Part shown: positions 19,541 to 27,927 of the stretch, piece after piece | Layout: every line of letters begins with the position of its first letter | Numbering within the stretch: the stretch's first letter is position 1 | Assembly (NCBI RefSeq): GCF_004358325.1 | Contig: NZ_CP037940.1 | Location: 1,240,001-1,304,000, forward strand | Length of the DNA stretch: 64,000 nucleotides | From: Periweissella cryptocerci | GTDB lineage: Bacteria; Bacillota; Bacilli; Lactobacillales; Lactobacillaceae | Reading direction: 5' to 3' | Made by a program: the position numbers and the translations under genes | Notes under the pieces: generated by a model | Database searches by the model: none | Told to the model about the DNA's origin: nothing | Seen by the model: the letters and a program-made list of their open reading frames with translations, nothing else

Positions 19541-19798
19541 TTATTGCTGCTTATATGCTTCCCATGAATCAAATGCTTCCGTTGTCGTGGCAAAGTCAGT
19601 ATATCGTGCCAATAAGCCTCGCCGCGTCACCCGTGGAAGCTTCGCAATATCAGTGAACGTATAACCACTCAGCGCCATCCCCTGCAGTAAATCAGTTTTC
19701 CCGTACTTACCGTTAGTATGTAACCGAATGAAAGCATCTACCCGCGTATCGTTCAGTTCACGCTCGATACGTTTGGCGATTTGACCACTAAAGAGCAT
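19541..19798 (-). CDS. Small protein, unknown function
   Basis: Three ATGs follow GAGG. The third (19798) has the right 7-base spacing, giving 85 residues beginning M-L-F-S-G-Q-I-A-K-R-I-E-R-E-L. Charged, no membrane helix. The stretch Y-T-F-T-D-I-A-K-L-P-R-V-T-R-R-G-L-L-A-R could be a helix-turn-helix, but this is weak. The SDR gene lies upstream on the same strand 27 bases away, so the two may be co-transcribed. Family not recognised. Confidence 0.55.
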   Translation of the reverse strand: MLFSGQIAKRIERELNDTRVDAFIRLHTNGKYGKTDLLQGMALSGYTFTDIAKLPRVTRRGLLARYTDFATTTEAFDSWEAYKQQ

Positions 19799-19825
19799 CA
19801 TCATACCTCACTAATAAAAAAATTT

Positions 19826-20557
19826 CTATTCTTGTGCTTCAGCCTTTACCACAGCATCTTCGAGAGTCATCCCCGCGAAGTCTTGCGCACTGAACCAACG
19901 ACCAGTCTTCTTGTCATCAAGGAAGGCTGCTACCACCATTCCGGAAGTGACCGTTTCAACCCCGTGGTGTGCATTCGCGCCACCCAAATCAGTCCGAATC
20001 CAACCAGGATCAGCCAAATTCATGGTCACATCAGTGCCGTTTAATTTCTTGGCGAAGTCTTTCGTTGCCTTATCAAGAGCTCCCTTAGAAGCCGCATAAG
20101 CAGTTTGTTCAGGTTGATTCTTAATCCCACTAGTCGTGTTGATAATGCGCCCCCAGCCACGTTCAATCATGCCAGGTAAGAATGCGCCAATCAAAATCAT
20201 TGGTGCCATCAAGTTAACTTTATATGTCCAGATGAATTCATCGGTCCCCATTTCAGACCAGTCTTCATGTGCTTTAGGTTGCACTCCGGCATTGTTAAAC
20301 AAAATATCAATTTGCGTTTTTGCCAAAACTTCATCGGCAATCTTCAATACATCAGCTTCTTCACTCAATTCACCGGCCACCGCGTATGCATCGACCCCGA
20401 GTGCCTTGATTTGCGCAACAAGGTCAGTTGTTCCAGTCAATTGCCGGCTTTGCACAACTACATTAGCACCCGCTTGTGCCATGAACAACGCGATTTCGCG
20501 CCCAATACCGCGACTTGCGCCAGTTACCAATGCCCATTTGCCTTTAACATCATTCAT
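19826..20557 (-). CDS. Short-chain dehydrogenase/reductase (SDR)
   Basis: 243 residues with a full classical SDR set: T-G-A-S-R-G-I-G (13-20) for nucleotide binding, N-N-A-G (88-91), a catalytic Ser in I-I-N-T-T-S, and Y-A-A-S-K. Arg follows in S-R-Q, which favours NADP. Such enzymes reduce carbonyls or oxidise alcohols; the substrate cannot be read from sequence. The C-terminal P-G-W-I-R-T-D-L matches the common P-G-x-I-x-T-x-M region. No pathway is indicated by its neighbours. Confidence 0.88.
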   Translation of the reverse strand: MNDVKGKWALVTGASRGIGREIALFMAQAGANVVVQSRQLTGTTDLVAQIKALGVDAYAVAGELSEEADVLKIADEVLAKTQIDILFNNAGVQPKAHEDWSEMGTDEFIWTYKVNLMAPMILIGAFLPGMIERGWGRIINTTSGIKNQPEQTAYAASKGALDKATKDFAKKLNGTDVTMNLADPGWIRTDLGGANAHHGVETVTSGMVVAAFLDDKKTGRWFSAQDFAGMTLEDAVVKAEAQE

Positions 20558-20851
20558 AATTTATTATTCCCCGTATTCTGTATATTATGTCTTAATTATA
20601 CAGAGTGAAAGCTTAGATGTAAGCACTTTCATAAAATCTTCACATTAATCTAAATAGTCATATGCCTTACCATACAAAAAATTGATTGCCACTGTGCTGG
20701 ATTCGTTCTAACTGGTATTCCCAATACCTCAATGTTTGCGCATCTTCATAAACCTTTCACGTTTCAATAACACTTATTATTAATCCACTTGCTATGATTT
20801 AGGTACAACGTAGACTAGGCATTCTACGAAATCTAATTTAAGGTAATACCA

Positions 20852-21805
20852 ATGACTATAACTGCAACTATGCGCCCCGTCGCCATTTTTATGCGCTTGC
20901 TGAACGGCGACACGCTAAACAAGCAAAACCTTGCTGATGAATATGCCGTTAATTTGCGGACAATTCAACGCGACATTAGTAATTTGAATGCGTTATTTGC
21001 CAACGAAATTTCGGGCTATGCTATTGAATATAACAGTAATTTAAACGGCTATGAATTAGTCAGCACTCAACATAACCTCACTTCCCGAGAAGTCTTTTTG
21101 TTATTAAAAATGATCGTTGAAAATCATTCACTAAACGCTAACGAATTCAATCGTGTTAAGGATGGCCTCATCAACCTTATCCCACCAACCGAATGGACGA
21201 AAATCCAGCCCCTTGTCATTGACGAAATTGCCAATTACCACCCCATCAAACACGGTAAGGACATCATTGATTTAATCTGGACATTCTCAACTTATATCAA
21301 ACAGAAAAAAACCGTTGCTGTTACATACCAACGGATGGACAATAAAGTCAGTGCATATGATATCTATCCGCAAGCCATTACTATGGACGAATATTATTTT
21401 TACATTTTAGCTTACAGTGAACACCATCCGACCAGCTTAGCTAGTTACCGCATTGACCGTATTCAAACGCACGAAATCGTCGGTACAGCACCTAATACGC
21501 ACACCCCATTAGTCTCAGACAGTGACTTTAAGCAACGTTCACCCTTTATGTTCTCTGGTACTGCCGAAGTGGTCCAATTCCAATTCTACGGTAAGCCCGA
21601 AGCAGCACTTGATCAATTCACTAGCAGTCGCATTGTTGAAACCCTAGATGATTCCGTGATTATCGAAATCAAATCCGTCAACGAACGCGGTACGCTGATG
21701 TGGTTACTCAGCCAAGGCAGCTCGGTTAAAGTATTGCAGCCACAGTGTTTCGTTGATAATACGGTGAAAATGCTAAAAGCTCAGCTTGAGCGGTATGAAT
21801 GTTAA
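20852..21805 (+). CDS. HTH and WYL domain transcription regulator (YafY type)
   Basis: 317 residues. N-terminal DeoR-like winged helix (about 8-65, L-A-D-E-Y-A-V-N-L-R-T-I-Q-R-D-I-S-N-L) and a C-terminal WYL-type domain (about 145-235: V-A-V-T-Y-Q-R-M ... Y-D-I-Y-P-Q-A-I ... Y-Y-F-Y-I-L-A-Y ... A-S-Y-R-I-D-R-I). WYL domains bind nucleic acid or ligands, and the family includes repressors tied to metabolism and phage defence. TAAGGTA precedes the ATG. It is divergent from the SDR gene across about 290 bases, so SDR control is possible. Confidence 0.85.
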   Translation: MTITATMRPVAIFMRLLNGDTLNKQNLADEYAVNLRTIQRDISNLNALFANEISGYAIEYNSNLNGYELVSTQHNLTSREVFLLLKMIVENHSLNANEFNRVKDGLINLIPPTEWTKIQPLVIDEIANYHPIKHGKDIIDLIWTFSTYIKQKKTVAVTYQRMDNKVSAYDIYPQAITMDEYYFYILAYSEHHPTSLASYRIDRIQTHEIVGTAPNTHTPLVSDSDFKQRSPFMFSGTAEVVQFQFYGKPEAALDQFTSSRIVETLDDSVIIEIKSVNERGTLMWLLSQGSSVKVLQPQCFVDNTVKMLKAQLERYEC

Positions 21806-21839
21806 TAAGCGGCTGGGACATAACTTGTCCATTCTGCAA

Positions 21840-21885
21840 AATAAGCCTGATTCCTCCTTATCGTAAGGTAGATATCAGGCTTATT
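21840..21885 (+). terminator. Hairpin after the WYL regulator
   Basis: AATAAGCCTGAT (21840-21851) and ATCAGGCTTATT (21874-21885) are perfect complements. The inner part (CTCCTTA ... AAGGTAGA) is nearly the same as in the hairpin at 49306-49352, so this is a repeated terminator-like unit. The preceding block G-C-G-G-C-T-G-G-G-A-C-A recalls hairpin repeats common in lactobacilli. Confidence 0.7.
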
Positions 21886-21946
21886 AGTGTGCGACAAAAT
21901 GCTGCAAACCGCCGTTTCTCCCACGTCCTTTTTAACTTGCTGGGGA

Positions 21947-22366
21947 TCACGGCATCGTACTACTGTTTTTATATTGTGGCTGCTTCCCAGCGACTGGATG
22001 CGTCTTTAGCCACAGATGAATTTTGTGTCCCAAGCTTACTGCCATTGTGGTTGCAGCTTGAATTTGCGCTTCCGTAATATAATCCACATGTACCCCCGCC
22101 GTAATTATGCAATTACCTAGTAAATCATTCTGAATTTCATACAGCACTAAGTCCGCTAGCAAATCATCCTTATGATAACGGCCATCGTGACTAGGGAAGC
22201 GGTACGTGGCCGATTTAACAGCTCGATTGTAACTTGTGACAGTTCCGATATGCGGGGTATCCCCACCTGTTAATGTAATCAAAATATCGTTACCAATCGG
22301 AATGGCAGTCGCCGTAATTGTATAGTTTGCTGCTCGCACCGTAAATTGCGCTGGTACATCAGACAT
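21947..22366 (-). CDS. lpdD: Gallate decarboxylase subunit LpdD
   Basis: 139 residues, small LpdD-family accessory subunit of UbiD-type phenolic acid decarboxylases. The A-I-P-I-G-N-D-I-L-I-T-L-T-G-G-D-T-P-H-I-G-T-V segment is the family hallmark. The role of LpdD in gallate decarboxylation is uncertain even in known systems. The start is directly adjacent to the lpdB stop (22367), so it is co-translated. The tail (G-K-Q-P-Q-Y-K-N) looks divergent. Confidence 0.85.
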   Translation of the reverse strand: MSDVPAQFTVRAANYTITATAIPIGNDILITLTGGDTPHIGTVTSYNRAVKSATYRFPSHDGRYHKDDLLADLVLYEIQNDLLGNCIITAGVHVDYITEAQIQAATTMAVSLGHKIHLWLKTHPVAGKQPQYKNSSTMP

Positions 22367-22942
22367 CTACTCACCTCCCCATCGTTTCCCAAAATCATGT
22401 TGAATTTCCAACGCGTCTAAAATTTTCATCGTCTGGTGTTCGACAATCTCTTGGATGGTCTTGGGATGGTTATAAAACGCTGGCATTGGTGGGATTATTT
22501 GCACGCCTAAGTGCGCAAGCTTCGTCAAATTCTCCAAATGCAGCGTACTCAATGGTGTTTCGCGCGGAACCATAATTAGCTTGCGGTGTTCTTTCAACAT
22601 CACATCCGCCGCCCGTGAAATTAAATTATCGCTGAACCCATAAGAAACTGACGCGACTGTTTTCATACTGGCAGGAATAATTACCATCGCTTCCGTTAAG
22701 AACGACCCACTCGCAATTGCTGCTCCCATGTCGCGGTGATTATAGCTCACATCAAAGAGCTCTTTTACTTCATTCAAACTAATATCAGCTTCTAACTGCA
22801 AATTTTTAGCCGCCCAAGGACTCATTACACCATGGACTTCAATTTCGGGAATTTGCTTAAGTTTACGTAATAAATCCACCGCATACACACTTCCCGAAGC
22901 GCCAGTCACACCAATAATAATTTTTCGTTTTTCTAGTACCAT
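22367..22942 (-). CDS. lpdB: UbiX-like flavin prenyltransferase, LpdB
   Basis: The start at 22942 (M-V-L-E-K-R-K-I-I-I-G-V-T-G-A-S-G) is preferred to the longer frame, because AGGAGG lies 10 bases upstream and UbiX proteins begin right before the first beta strand. 191 residues. G-V-T-G-A-S-G-S-V-Y-A is the FMN-binding site, and the conserved P-A-S-M-K-T and V-P-R-E-T-P-L segments are present. It makes the prenylated FMN cofactor for LpdC. Confidence 0.92.
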   Translation of the reverse strand: MVLEKRKIIIGVTGASGSVYAVDLLRKLKQIPEIEVHGVMSPWAAKNLQLEADISLNEVKELFDVSYNHRDMGAAIASGSFLTEAMVIIPASMKTVASVSYGFSDNLISRAADVMLKEHRKLIMVPRETPLSTLHLENLTKLAHLGVQIIPPMPAFYNHPKTIQEIVEHQTMKILDALEIQHDFGKRWGGE

Positions 22943-23032
22943 TTCCACTCGACCTCCTAGTTTAACTGCATTCAGGCTTCCCACACGACACCAGCATTTA
23001 GTTGTTACGCCAACCCAATTTCAGCGTGTCGT

Positions 23033-24508
23033 TTATTCTAAATATTTTTGCCAGTCAGCAACTTCCTTGAATTTTGCCCGTTCAAAATGCGCTTTTAAAT
23101 CAAATGGAACCGTTCCATCCAGGACTAATTTAGCTGACATCCCCTGAAAGCGAATCATATCTGGCGCATATGCTGGGCTTTCCGAAGGATCCAACGGGTG
23201 GTTGCGCATCCCTTTTAACACCATGATGTCGTTACTTGCTTGAAAACGGGTATTCACCGTCCACATCACATCATTCATATCAAAAATATCCACGTCTTCA
23301 TCAACTAAAATGACAGTTTTGAGCTCTTTGAACGCGGAAAAGGCTAGCAAAGCAGCTTGCCGTTGAATCCCTTCATCCGCTGGTGTGGTTTTGTGAACTT
23401 GCATAATCGTCATCAATTTACCACCACCAGCTGGCGGATTATAAACGTTTAACACTTTCCCCGGGATCGCCCGTTCAACGAGATTCAAAATACTGGCCTC
23501 GGTTGGAATACCCGCCATTGAAACATGTTCTTCGCTTGGACCTAACGTAGTTTGCATAATTGGCCGATTCTTGCGATGGGTGATTGCTTTAACTTTGATG
23601 ACTTGCAACGCCGGATTAGCATCCCCGTTGTAGCCTGGAAATTCGGGCATTGCTTTCCCCGTATTCGTATTGATGTCTTCACGAATGCGTTCATGCGGTA
23701 AAATTTCGCCTTCAATCACAAATTCGGAGCGCGCCAACGCGAGTTCATCAACTGTAATGCCTTTAACAAGTTGGACTGGTTCATCCCGCAATGCACCCGC
23801 AACCCATAATTCGTTGTAACCCAGTGGCGTTGTAGGTGGCTCAAACGTTGCCCCGATTGAAACGGCCGGATCCAATCCGATATTGATGGTGATGGGCATT
23901 GGTTTGTTCGCCGCTTCATACTCATCAGCAAAGAGCCCAATATGCCGCCCACCTGGCATGATATAGATGCCAATAGTATCCTTACTTTCTAAAACCATGC
24001 GGTGAATCGTGACATCACTCATCGATTTATCGAGGCTCGAACCGTACACTAGTCCCATCGTGATATATGGCCCTGCATCGTATTCAGTATTTGTTGGCGC
24101 CGCAATCAACTTCCGAATATCAAATCCTGCATCAGTTGCCAAATGCACCACTTCTTGGGCGGGCGCTTCATTTTTAGTAACCGTAATTGGCTTGACGGGA
24201 TGTTGAACAGCCTCATTCAACGCTTGCCCGAGATGCTTGTAATCAACATGCAATATCTGACCAACCCGTTGCCGACTTGCCAAAATCCCAGTCATTACGC
24301 GCGTCCCCGGAAAGCCTTTGATATTATTAAACATCATTGTGGGGCCAACTTGGGTAGGTCGCTTAACCGTTCCCCCCGCCCCGATATAGCGATAAACACC
24401 GGCCAGTTCAGCATTGGGATCAATTTCGATATCAGTTTCATGATATTGCCCAGGCTGTTCCTTTAATTCTGCTAGTACTTTACGTAAATCATATGGTTGT
24501 TTACTCAT
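23033..24508 (-). CDS. lpdC: UbiD-family gallate/protocatechuate decarboxylase, LpdC
   Basis: 491 residues, the length of Lactobacillus plantarum LpdC. Decarboxylates gallate to pyrogallol or related hydroxybenzoates using prenylated FMN from LpdB. Family residues occur in E-G-E-I-L-P-H-E-R-I-R-E (catalytic Glu area), F-P-G-Y-N-G and H-R-K-N-R-P-I-M-Q-T-T. First gene of a three-gene minus-strand operon, with a clear promoter and an upstream palindrome. A tannin/phenolic breakdown or acid-stress role is expected from plant-associated lactic acid bacteria. The exact aromatic substrate is inferred. Confidence 0.93.
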   Translation of the reverse strand: MSKQPYDLRKVLAELKEQPGQYHETDIEIDPNAELAGVYRYIGAGGTVKRPTQVGPTMMFNNIKGFPGTRVMTGILASRQRVGQILHVDYKHLGQALNEAVQHPVKPITVTKNEAPAQEVVHLATDAGFDIRKLIAAPTNTEYDAGPYITMGLVYGSSLDKSMSDVTIHRMVLESKDTIGIYIMPGGRHIGLFADEYEAANKPMPITINIGLDPAVSIGATFEPPTTPLGYNELWVAGALRDEPVQLVKGITVDELALARSEFVIEGEILPHERIREDINTNTGKAMPEFPGYNGDANPALQVIKVKAITHRKNRPIMQTTLGPSEEHVSMAGIPTEASILNLVERAIPGKVLNVYNPPAGGGKLMTIMQVHKTTPADEGIQRQAALLAFSAFKELKTVILVDEDVDIFDMNDVMWTVNTRFQASNDIMVLKGMRNHPLDPSESPAYAPDMIRFQGMSAKLVLDGTVPFDLKAHFERAKFKEVADWQKYLE

Positions 24509-24624
24509 GCTTCCACCTCATATTCCATAAATTAAATTGCCCCGATGCTTCAAATGAGGTCCCCAAAAGGCCTCTATAATCTTAGTTACCGAATCAAGTT
24601 CATGTGACTCTTGATTACACTTTT

Positions 24625-24653
24625 ATTATATGAACCTCGACCGGTAGGAACAA
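24625..24653 (-). promoter_or_regulatory. Promoter of lpdCBD
   Basis: On the minus strand, -35 TTGTTC (24653-24648) and -10 TATAAT (24630-24625) are 17 bases apart. Transcription should begin near 24618, about 110 bases before the lpdC start. Confidence 0.75.
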
Positions 24654-24657
24654 TTCA

Positions 24658-24689
24658 GGTTCTGGAACCATATATTCCATAATGGAATA
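24658..24689. promoter_or_regulatory. LysR-type operator candidates upstream of lpdC
   Basis: TATTCCATAATGGAATA (24673-24689) is an 8+1+8 perfect palindrome containing the LysR core T-N11-A, centred about 63 bases upstream of the predicted start, where LysR recognition sites normally sit. GGTTC..GAACC (24658-24669) is a second short inverted repeat between it and the -35 element. A LysR gene lies about 1 kb upstream. Binding is inferred. Confidence 0.6.
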
Positions 24690-24700
24690 CTCGGTATAAT

Positions 24701-24753
24701 GACAAAACAAAAAGCCGGTACATACACATTTTCCCATGTGCATGTAACCGACT
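24701..24753 (-). terminator. Terminator of the 24795-25427 gene
   Basis: On the minus strand, AAGTCGGTTACATGCACA and TGTGTATGTACCGGCTT (24753-24736 and 24728-24712) form a long stem with a bulge, followed by TTTTTGTTTTG. Confidence 0.8.
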
Positions 24754-24794
24754 TAAGTTATTACCAAACGCAAAAATACCGCGCTATTTGGTAA

Positions 24795-25427
24795 TTATTC
24801 GTTAGTTTTCTTATCGCTTAGCTCATCTTGCAAAGCATCAACATCCATCGTTTGCGTTGCATATGATGATGCTTTGAACGCCCGTCCTTCGAGTTCGGCG
24901 TTCACAATTTCTTCGTTGATTTGATTCATTTTAATGACATATTCCGCTAATAGTTGCGAACGGCGTTGGACATCACTTAAATATTTGTCTTGAACTTCAC
25001 GATTATCAGCACTGCCACGGCTAAAAGCAGCTTCGTGGAGATTTAATTCATCAAGTTGCCTCATCAAATCCACCGTGTCATCTAACAAACCGGCAGCTTT
25101 AGCCCCCACTTCATAGATGAACTCAGCATTGTGCACATTCCGTTTTGGATTATTATTCAATAAATCACGATAACGTTCACTAATTTTGATTAGTTCGGCA
25201 TTTTGCTCAATCACTGGTACCCAATCAAGTAAATAACGACTTAACATCGTTGAGGCAGGTTTTACCCGATATTCACGCAAACTCAAACGCGTCTTTTCCA
25301 GGTGTTCAAGCAACGCACTAATCTCATCGCTTGAAAAGGCGTCAATTTTAGCTGGCTGTTGCCGCTTCCGATATAAAATGCTAATTCCAACCACTGCTAC
25401 TATGATAATTACGACGCCGATAATCAT
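24795..25427 (-). CDS. Membrane-anchored helical protein, unknown function
   Basis: The ATG at 25427 (M-I-I-G-V-V) is preferred to the GTG at 25436, because GAGG then sits 8 bases away. 210 residues: one N-terminal membrane helix (about 1-18), a positive stop-transfer (Y-R-K-R-Q-Q), then an all-helical soluble part facing the cytosol, with repeated L-E-K-T-R-L-S-L-R-E and R-R-S-Q-L-L-A-E-Y-V-I-K-M-N-Q segments. It may be a coiled-coil scaffold. It has its own terminator, and no link to lpd can be read from it. Confidence 0.65.
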   Translation of the reverse strand: MIIGVVIIIVAVVGISILYRKRQQPAKIDAFSSDEISALLEHLEKTRLSLREYRVKPASTMLSRYLLDWVPVIEQNAELIKISERYRDLLNNNPKRNVHNAEFIYEVGAKAAGLLDDTVDLMRQLDELNLHEAAFSRGSADNREVQDKYLSDVQRRSQLLAEYVIKMNQINEEIVNAELEGRAFKASSYATQTMDVDALQDELSDKKTNE

Positions 25428-25552
25428 GCCCTTCACCTCAAAATCTGTTATATTAGCGCCGTCACCAAATTATTTTTGGCAGCATATTGGCAACAGCGCC
25501 CACCGTTGAATAAGTACAGTATAACCCACCACCTCATTAAAAGATTAGTTTG

Positions 25553-26425
25553 TTACACCATCGACTGTAAAAATTGCCAAAATTGATTGTTAACCGTAGA
25601 ATGTTGACCTTTTTTTCGTAAAAATGCGAGTTCACTCGTCGGCGTCGTTACGAGTGGCCGTATTACCACCGCATCGTTTTGCGTTGCTAAAGCGGCTTTT
25701 TCCATCATCAATGAAATCCCCATTTGCTTACGAACTAAATCCATAATAATTTCAAGCCGGGTTCCTTCATAACCGATCTGCGGTTCAAAGCCCGCCGCTT
25801 GGCATAATTCGCGGACACGTTGCAGGAGTTGTGTTTCACGCCCTAATTGCAAAAACGTTTCTTGTGACAAATCCTGCAACTGAATTTGCTTGGCAGTTGC
25901 CAGCGGATGGGTCTTAGGTAGCACCACAACTAACTGATCAACTTCGGTCACAATTTTTTCGTACTTCGCATCTGCTTCAAAACAACGCGCAAAGATAATA
26001 TCACTTTTACCAGTGTCCAAAGCATTCAAAATTACCGCTGACTCTTCATCTTGCACTTGCAACGTAATTTCGGGGTGCTGACGATGAAATTGCCCAATGA
26101 TATCCAATCCCTGATACACGGCAATCGACGGTAGTGTCGAAATCGTCAACCGCATCGCCTTTGCCGCACCAAAATCACCCATCGCCACCTCAAGTTCATT
26201 GACTGCATCTAGTACTTGGCGCGCGTGTATCAACAATGCCTCACCCGCTGTGGTCAATTGTAGCTCACGATGGACCCGCGTAAATAGCTGTACGCCCAAC
26301 TCAGCCTCCAATGCCAAAATTTGCTTGGACACATTCCCTTGTGTGGTATACATTTGTTCGGCAGTTTCACTGTAATTCAGCGTTGCCGCGGCATTGAGAA
26401 AAAATGTTAGTTTCTGGGTGTTCAT
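25553..26425 (-). CDS. LysR-family regulator, probably of lpdCBD
   Basis: The start at 26425 (M-N-T-Q-K-L-T-F-F) follows GAGGG. 290 residues: winged helix (about 1-60, L-N-Y-S-E-T-A-E-Q-M-Y-T-T-Q-G-N-V-S-K-Q) and a periplasmic-binding-like effector domain. LysR proteins activate neighbouring metabolic operons on binding an aromatic or other inducer. Lactobacillus plantarum tannase and gallate genes have a LysR regulator, and here a T-N11-A palindrome lies upstream of lpdC, so this is the likely regulator. The intervening 24795 gene does not seem to be part of the circuit. Confidence 0.88.
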   Translation of the reverse strand: MNTQKLTFFLNAAATLNYSETAEQMYTTQGNVSKQILALEAELGVQLFTRVHRELQLTTAGEALLIHARQVLDAVNELEVAMGDFGAAKAMRLTISTLPSIAVYQGLDIIGQFHRQHPEITLQVQDEESAVILNALDTGKSDIIFARCFEADAKYEKIVTEVDQLVVVLPKTHPLATAKQIQLQDLSQETFLQLGRETQLLQRVRELCQAAGFEPQIGYEGTRLEIIMDLVRKQMGISLMMEKAALATQNDAVVIRPLVTTPTSELAFLRKKGQHSTVNNQFWQFLQSMV

Positions 26426-26518
26426 GGCGCGCCCTCGATTCATAGTGGTTTTGCGATAAGGATTAAGTGCTTGTTTAATTTTACTACATAACTGGGTTTG
26501 CTTGGTTTATTACGTTAC

Positions 26519-26551
26519 AAAAAAAGCGCACCCCTAAGGCAACGCTTCCGC
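26519..26551 (-). terminator. Terminator of the 26555-27466 lipoprotein gene
   Basis: On the minus strand an imperfect GC stem (AAGCG...CGCTT) with a short loop is followed by seven T. Confidence 0.7.
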
Positions 26552-26554
26552 AAT

Positions 26555-27466
26555 TTATTTCATTGCAATAATCTTTCGGTACTCTGCCTGCGTTTCAGGC
26601 TTCGGCGCCACACTCCACGTTCCCGCGGGAATATTACCACCTACACGTCCACGCTTGTTCAACTCAGCGAAGCCGTCGCCCGCATACCCGCCAGCTTTAT
26701 TACTCCAGACATAAACCTGACCATCATCAGCAAGGATATACTTGTAGACTTTCTTGCGTTGGCGCGTATTCCGATAATCATTAGCCATCGTGTAAGCATC
26801 AGTTTTACTGTCATAACCAACCGTGCCGTCCTTAGCGTAGTAAAATACTAGCCCAAACAATGCATGCAATGGAAACTTGGCTTTACCAGGTAAATTATTG
26901 TTTTTCACTTGGATGCGCCCATTAACTGTCTTGGCGTACCAGTCACCCTTACCATTTTTAGCATAGTCAAAATACCGCTTTGAAACTGCCATACCGCTGG
27001 CTTTTGCCTGTTCAACTGCCCAATCAACAAATGCATCTTTTTGAACGGTAGATAATTTCTTAATTACTTGCTTAGGTTTAGCTTTCTTTTGCGCTGCGGC
27101 TTGTTCCTTAGCTTGCGTCACAACACCATCCGTATTTTGTTGCCGAATTTGATTAGCAGATTCCTTCACTGCGGCAAAGGCGGCCGTGTTTAATTTAGCG
27201 ATTGCCATTTGATTCAACATGCCATTCGATTCGTCATAGCGCTTGGCGTTCGTCAAATCTTGCGCTTTCGATACTAACTCACCATATTCACTCACTTCAC
27301 CTTGGATTGAAGCATCACGTGCCAGTGATTTTTGCCGATGCGCTTCTGTCCGGCTTTCTTGTGTCCGCACGTCCTGATTATCAGCTTTATTAGTACACCC
27401 CGCTAACACGAATATCAGCGCCAACACGAGGGCACTGCCAATTTTATTTATTTTTTTATTCTTCAA
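26555..27466 (-). CDS. Paralogous lipoprotein, DUF4767-like type (type B), TTG start
   Basis: A TTG at 27466 is preferred over an ATG at 27493: GGAG sits 8 bases before it, and the protein then starts M-K-N-K-K-I-N-K-I-G-S-A with a clean lipoprotein signal ending L-A-G-C. 303 residues. The same stalk as 10271, 11178 and 16489 (A-Q-D-L-T-N-A-K-R-Y-D-E-S-N ... R-Q-Q-N-T-D-G-V) and the type B C-terminal domain (D-A-F-V-D-W-A ... G-D-W-Y-A-K-T-V-N-G-R-I). It lies 9 kb from the other three, so the family is dispersed in the genome. Confidence 0.82.
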   Translation of the reverse strand: MKNKKINKIGSALVLALIFVLAGCTNKADNQDVRTQESRTEAHRQKSLARDASIQGEVSEYGELVSKAQDLTNAKRYDESNGMLNQMAIAKLNTAAFAAVKESANQIRQQNTDGVVTQAKEQAAAQKKAKPKQVIKKLSTVQKDAFVDWAVEQAKASGMAVSKRYFDYAKNGKGDWYAKTVNGRIQVKNNNLPGKAKFPLHALFGLVFYYAKDGTVGYDSKTDAYTMANDYRNTRQRKKVYKYILADDGQVYVWSNKAGGYAGDGFAELNKRGRVGGNIPAGTWSVAPKPETQAEYRKIIAMK

Positions 27467-27493
27467 ATACTTGTCTCCACTTCTAAAATTCAT

Positions 27494-27843
27494 ATGTCCT
27501 ATCGTACCATACGCATTTTGACGGTTCTATCGAAAAAACTGTGAAGATAACTAGTACGTACTCGACCAATTATTCACAGCCACACGATAGCACCAATGTG
27601 TTGTAGTCGCTGCCAGCGTGTAATTACACTGGTGTCAATAACACGACTATCGGCTGAACTAGCTCTAAATAAGTTTTCCACTGGTGAATAACTTGTTTGC
27701 GTCAAGCAGACATTCATATTTATGCAAATTGGTGCATAATCCATAAAATATCCATGATTATGCCATTTTAGCCACCGCAAACGTTGCTAAAACACTTCCC
27801 AATCCACATTGCCCACAGGAAATCCACATCCGGTGCACAAAAA
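27494..27843. other. Intergenic region, about 350 bases, no gene seen
   Basis: No open frame with a ribosome-binding site is present. The minus-strand ORF at 27574-27780 has none. The sequence has AT-rich stretches and short inverted repeats but no strong promoter pair by eye. Confidence 0.45.
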
Positions 27844-27871
27844 GACCGCCCCCCAACAATGAGAAGCGGTC
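27844..27871 (-). terminator. Terminator of the TauE/SafE permease gene
   Basis: On the minus strand, GACCGC and GCGGTC (27871-27866 and 27849-27844) flank a 16-base loop and are followed by five T. Confidence 0.7.
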
Positions 27872-27927
27872 CACCATTATATTTTTCTCGCCCAATGAGT
27901 ATTTCCACTGAACTTATTCACAATTCC

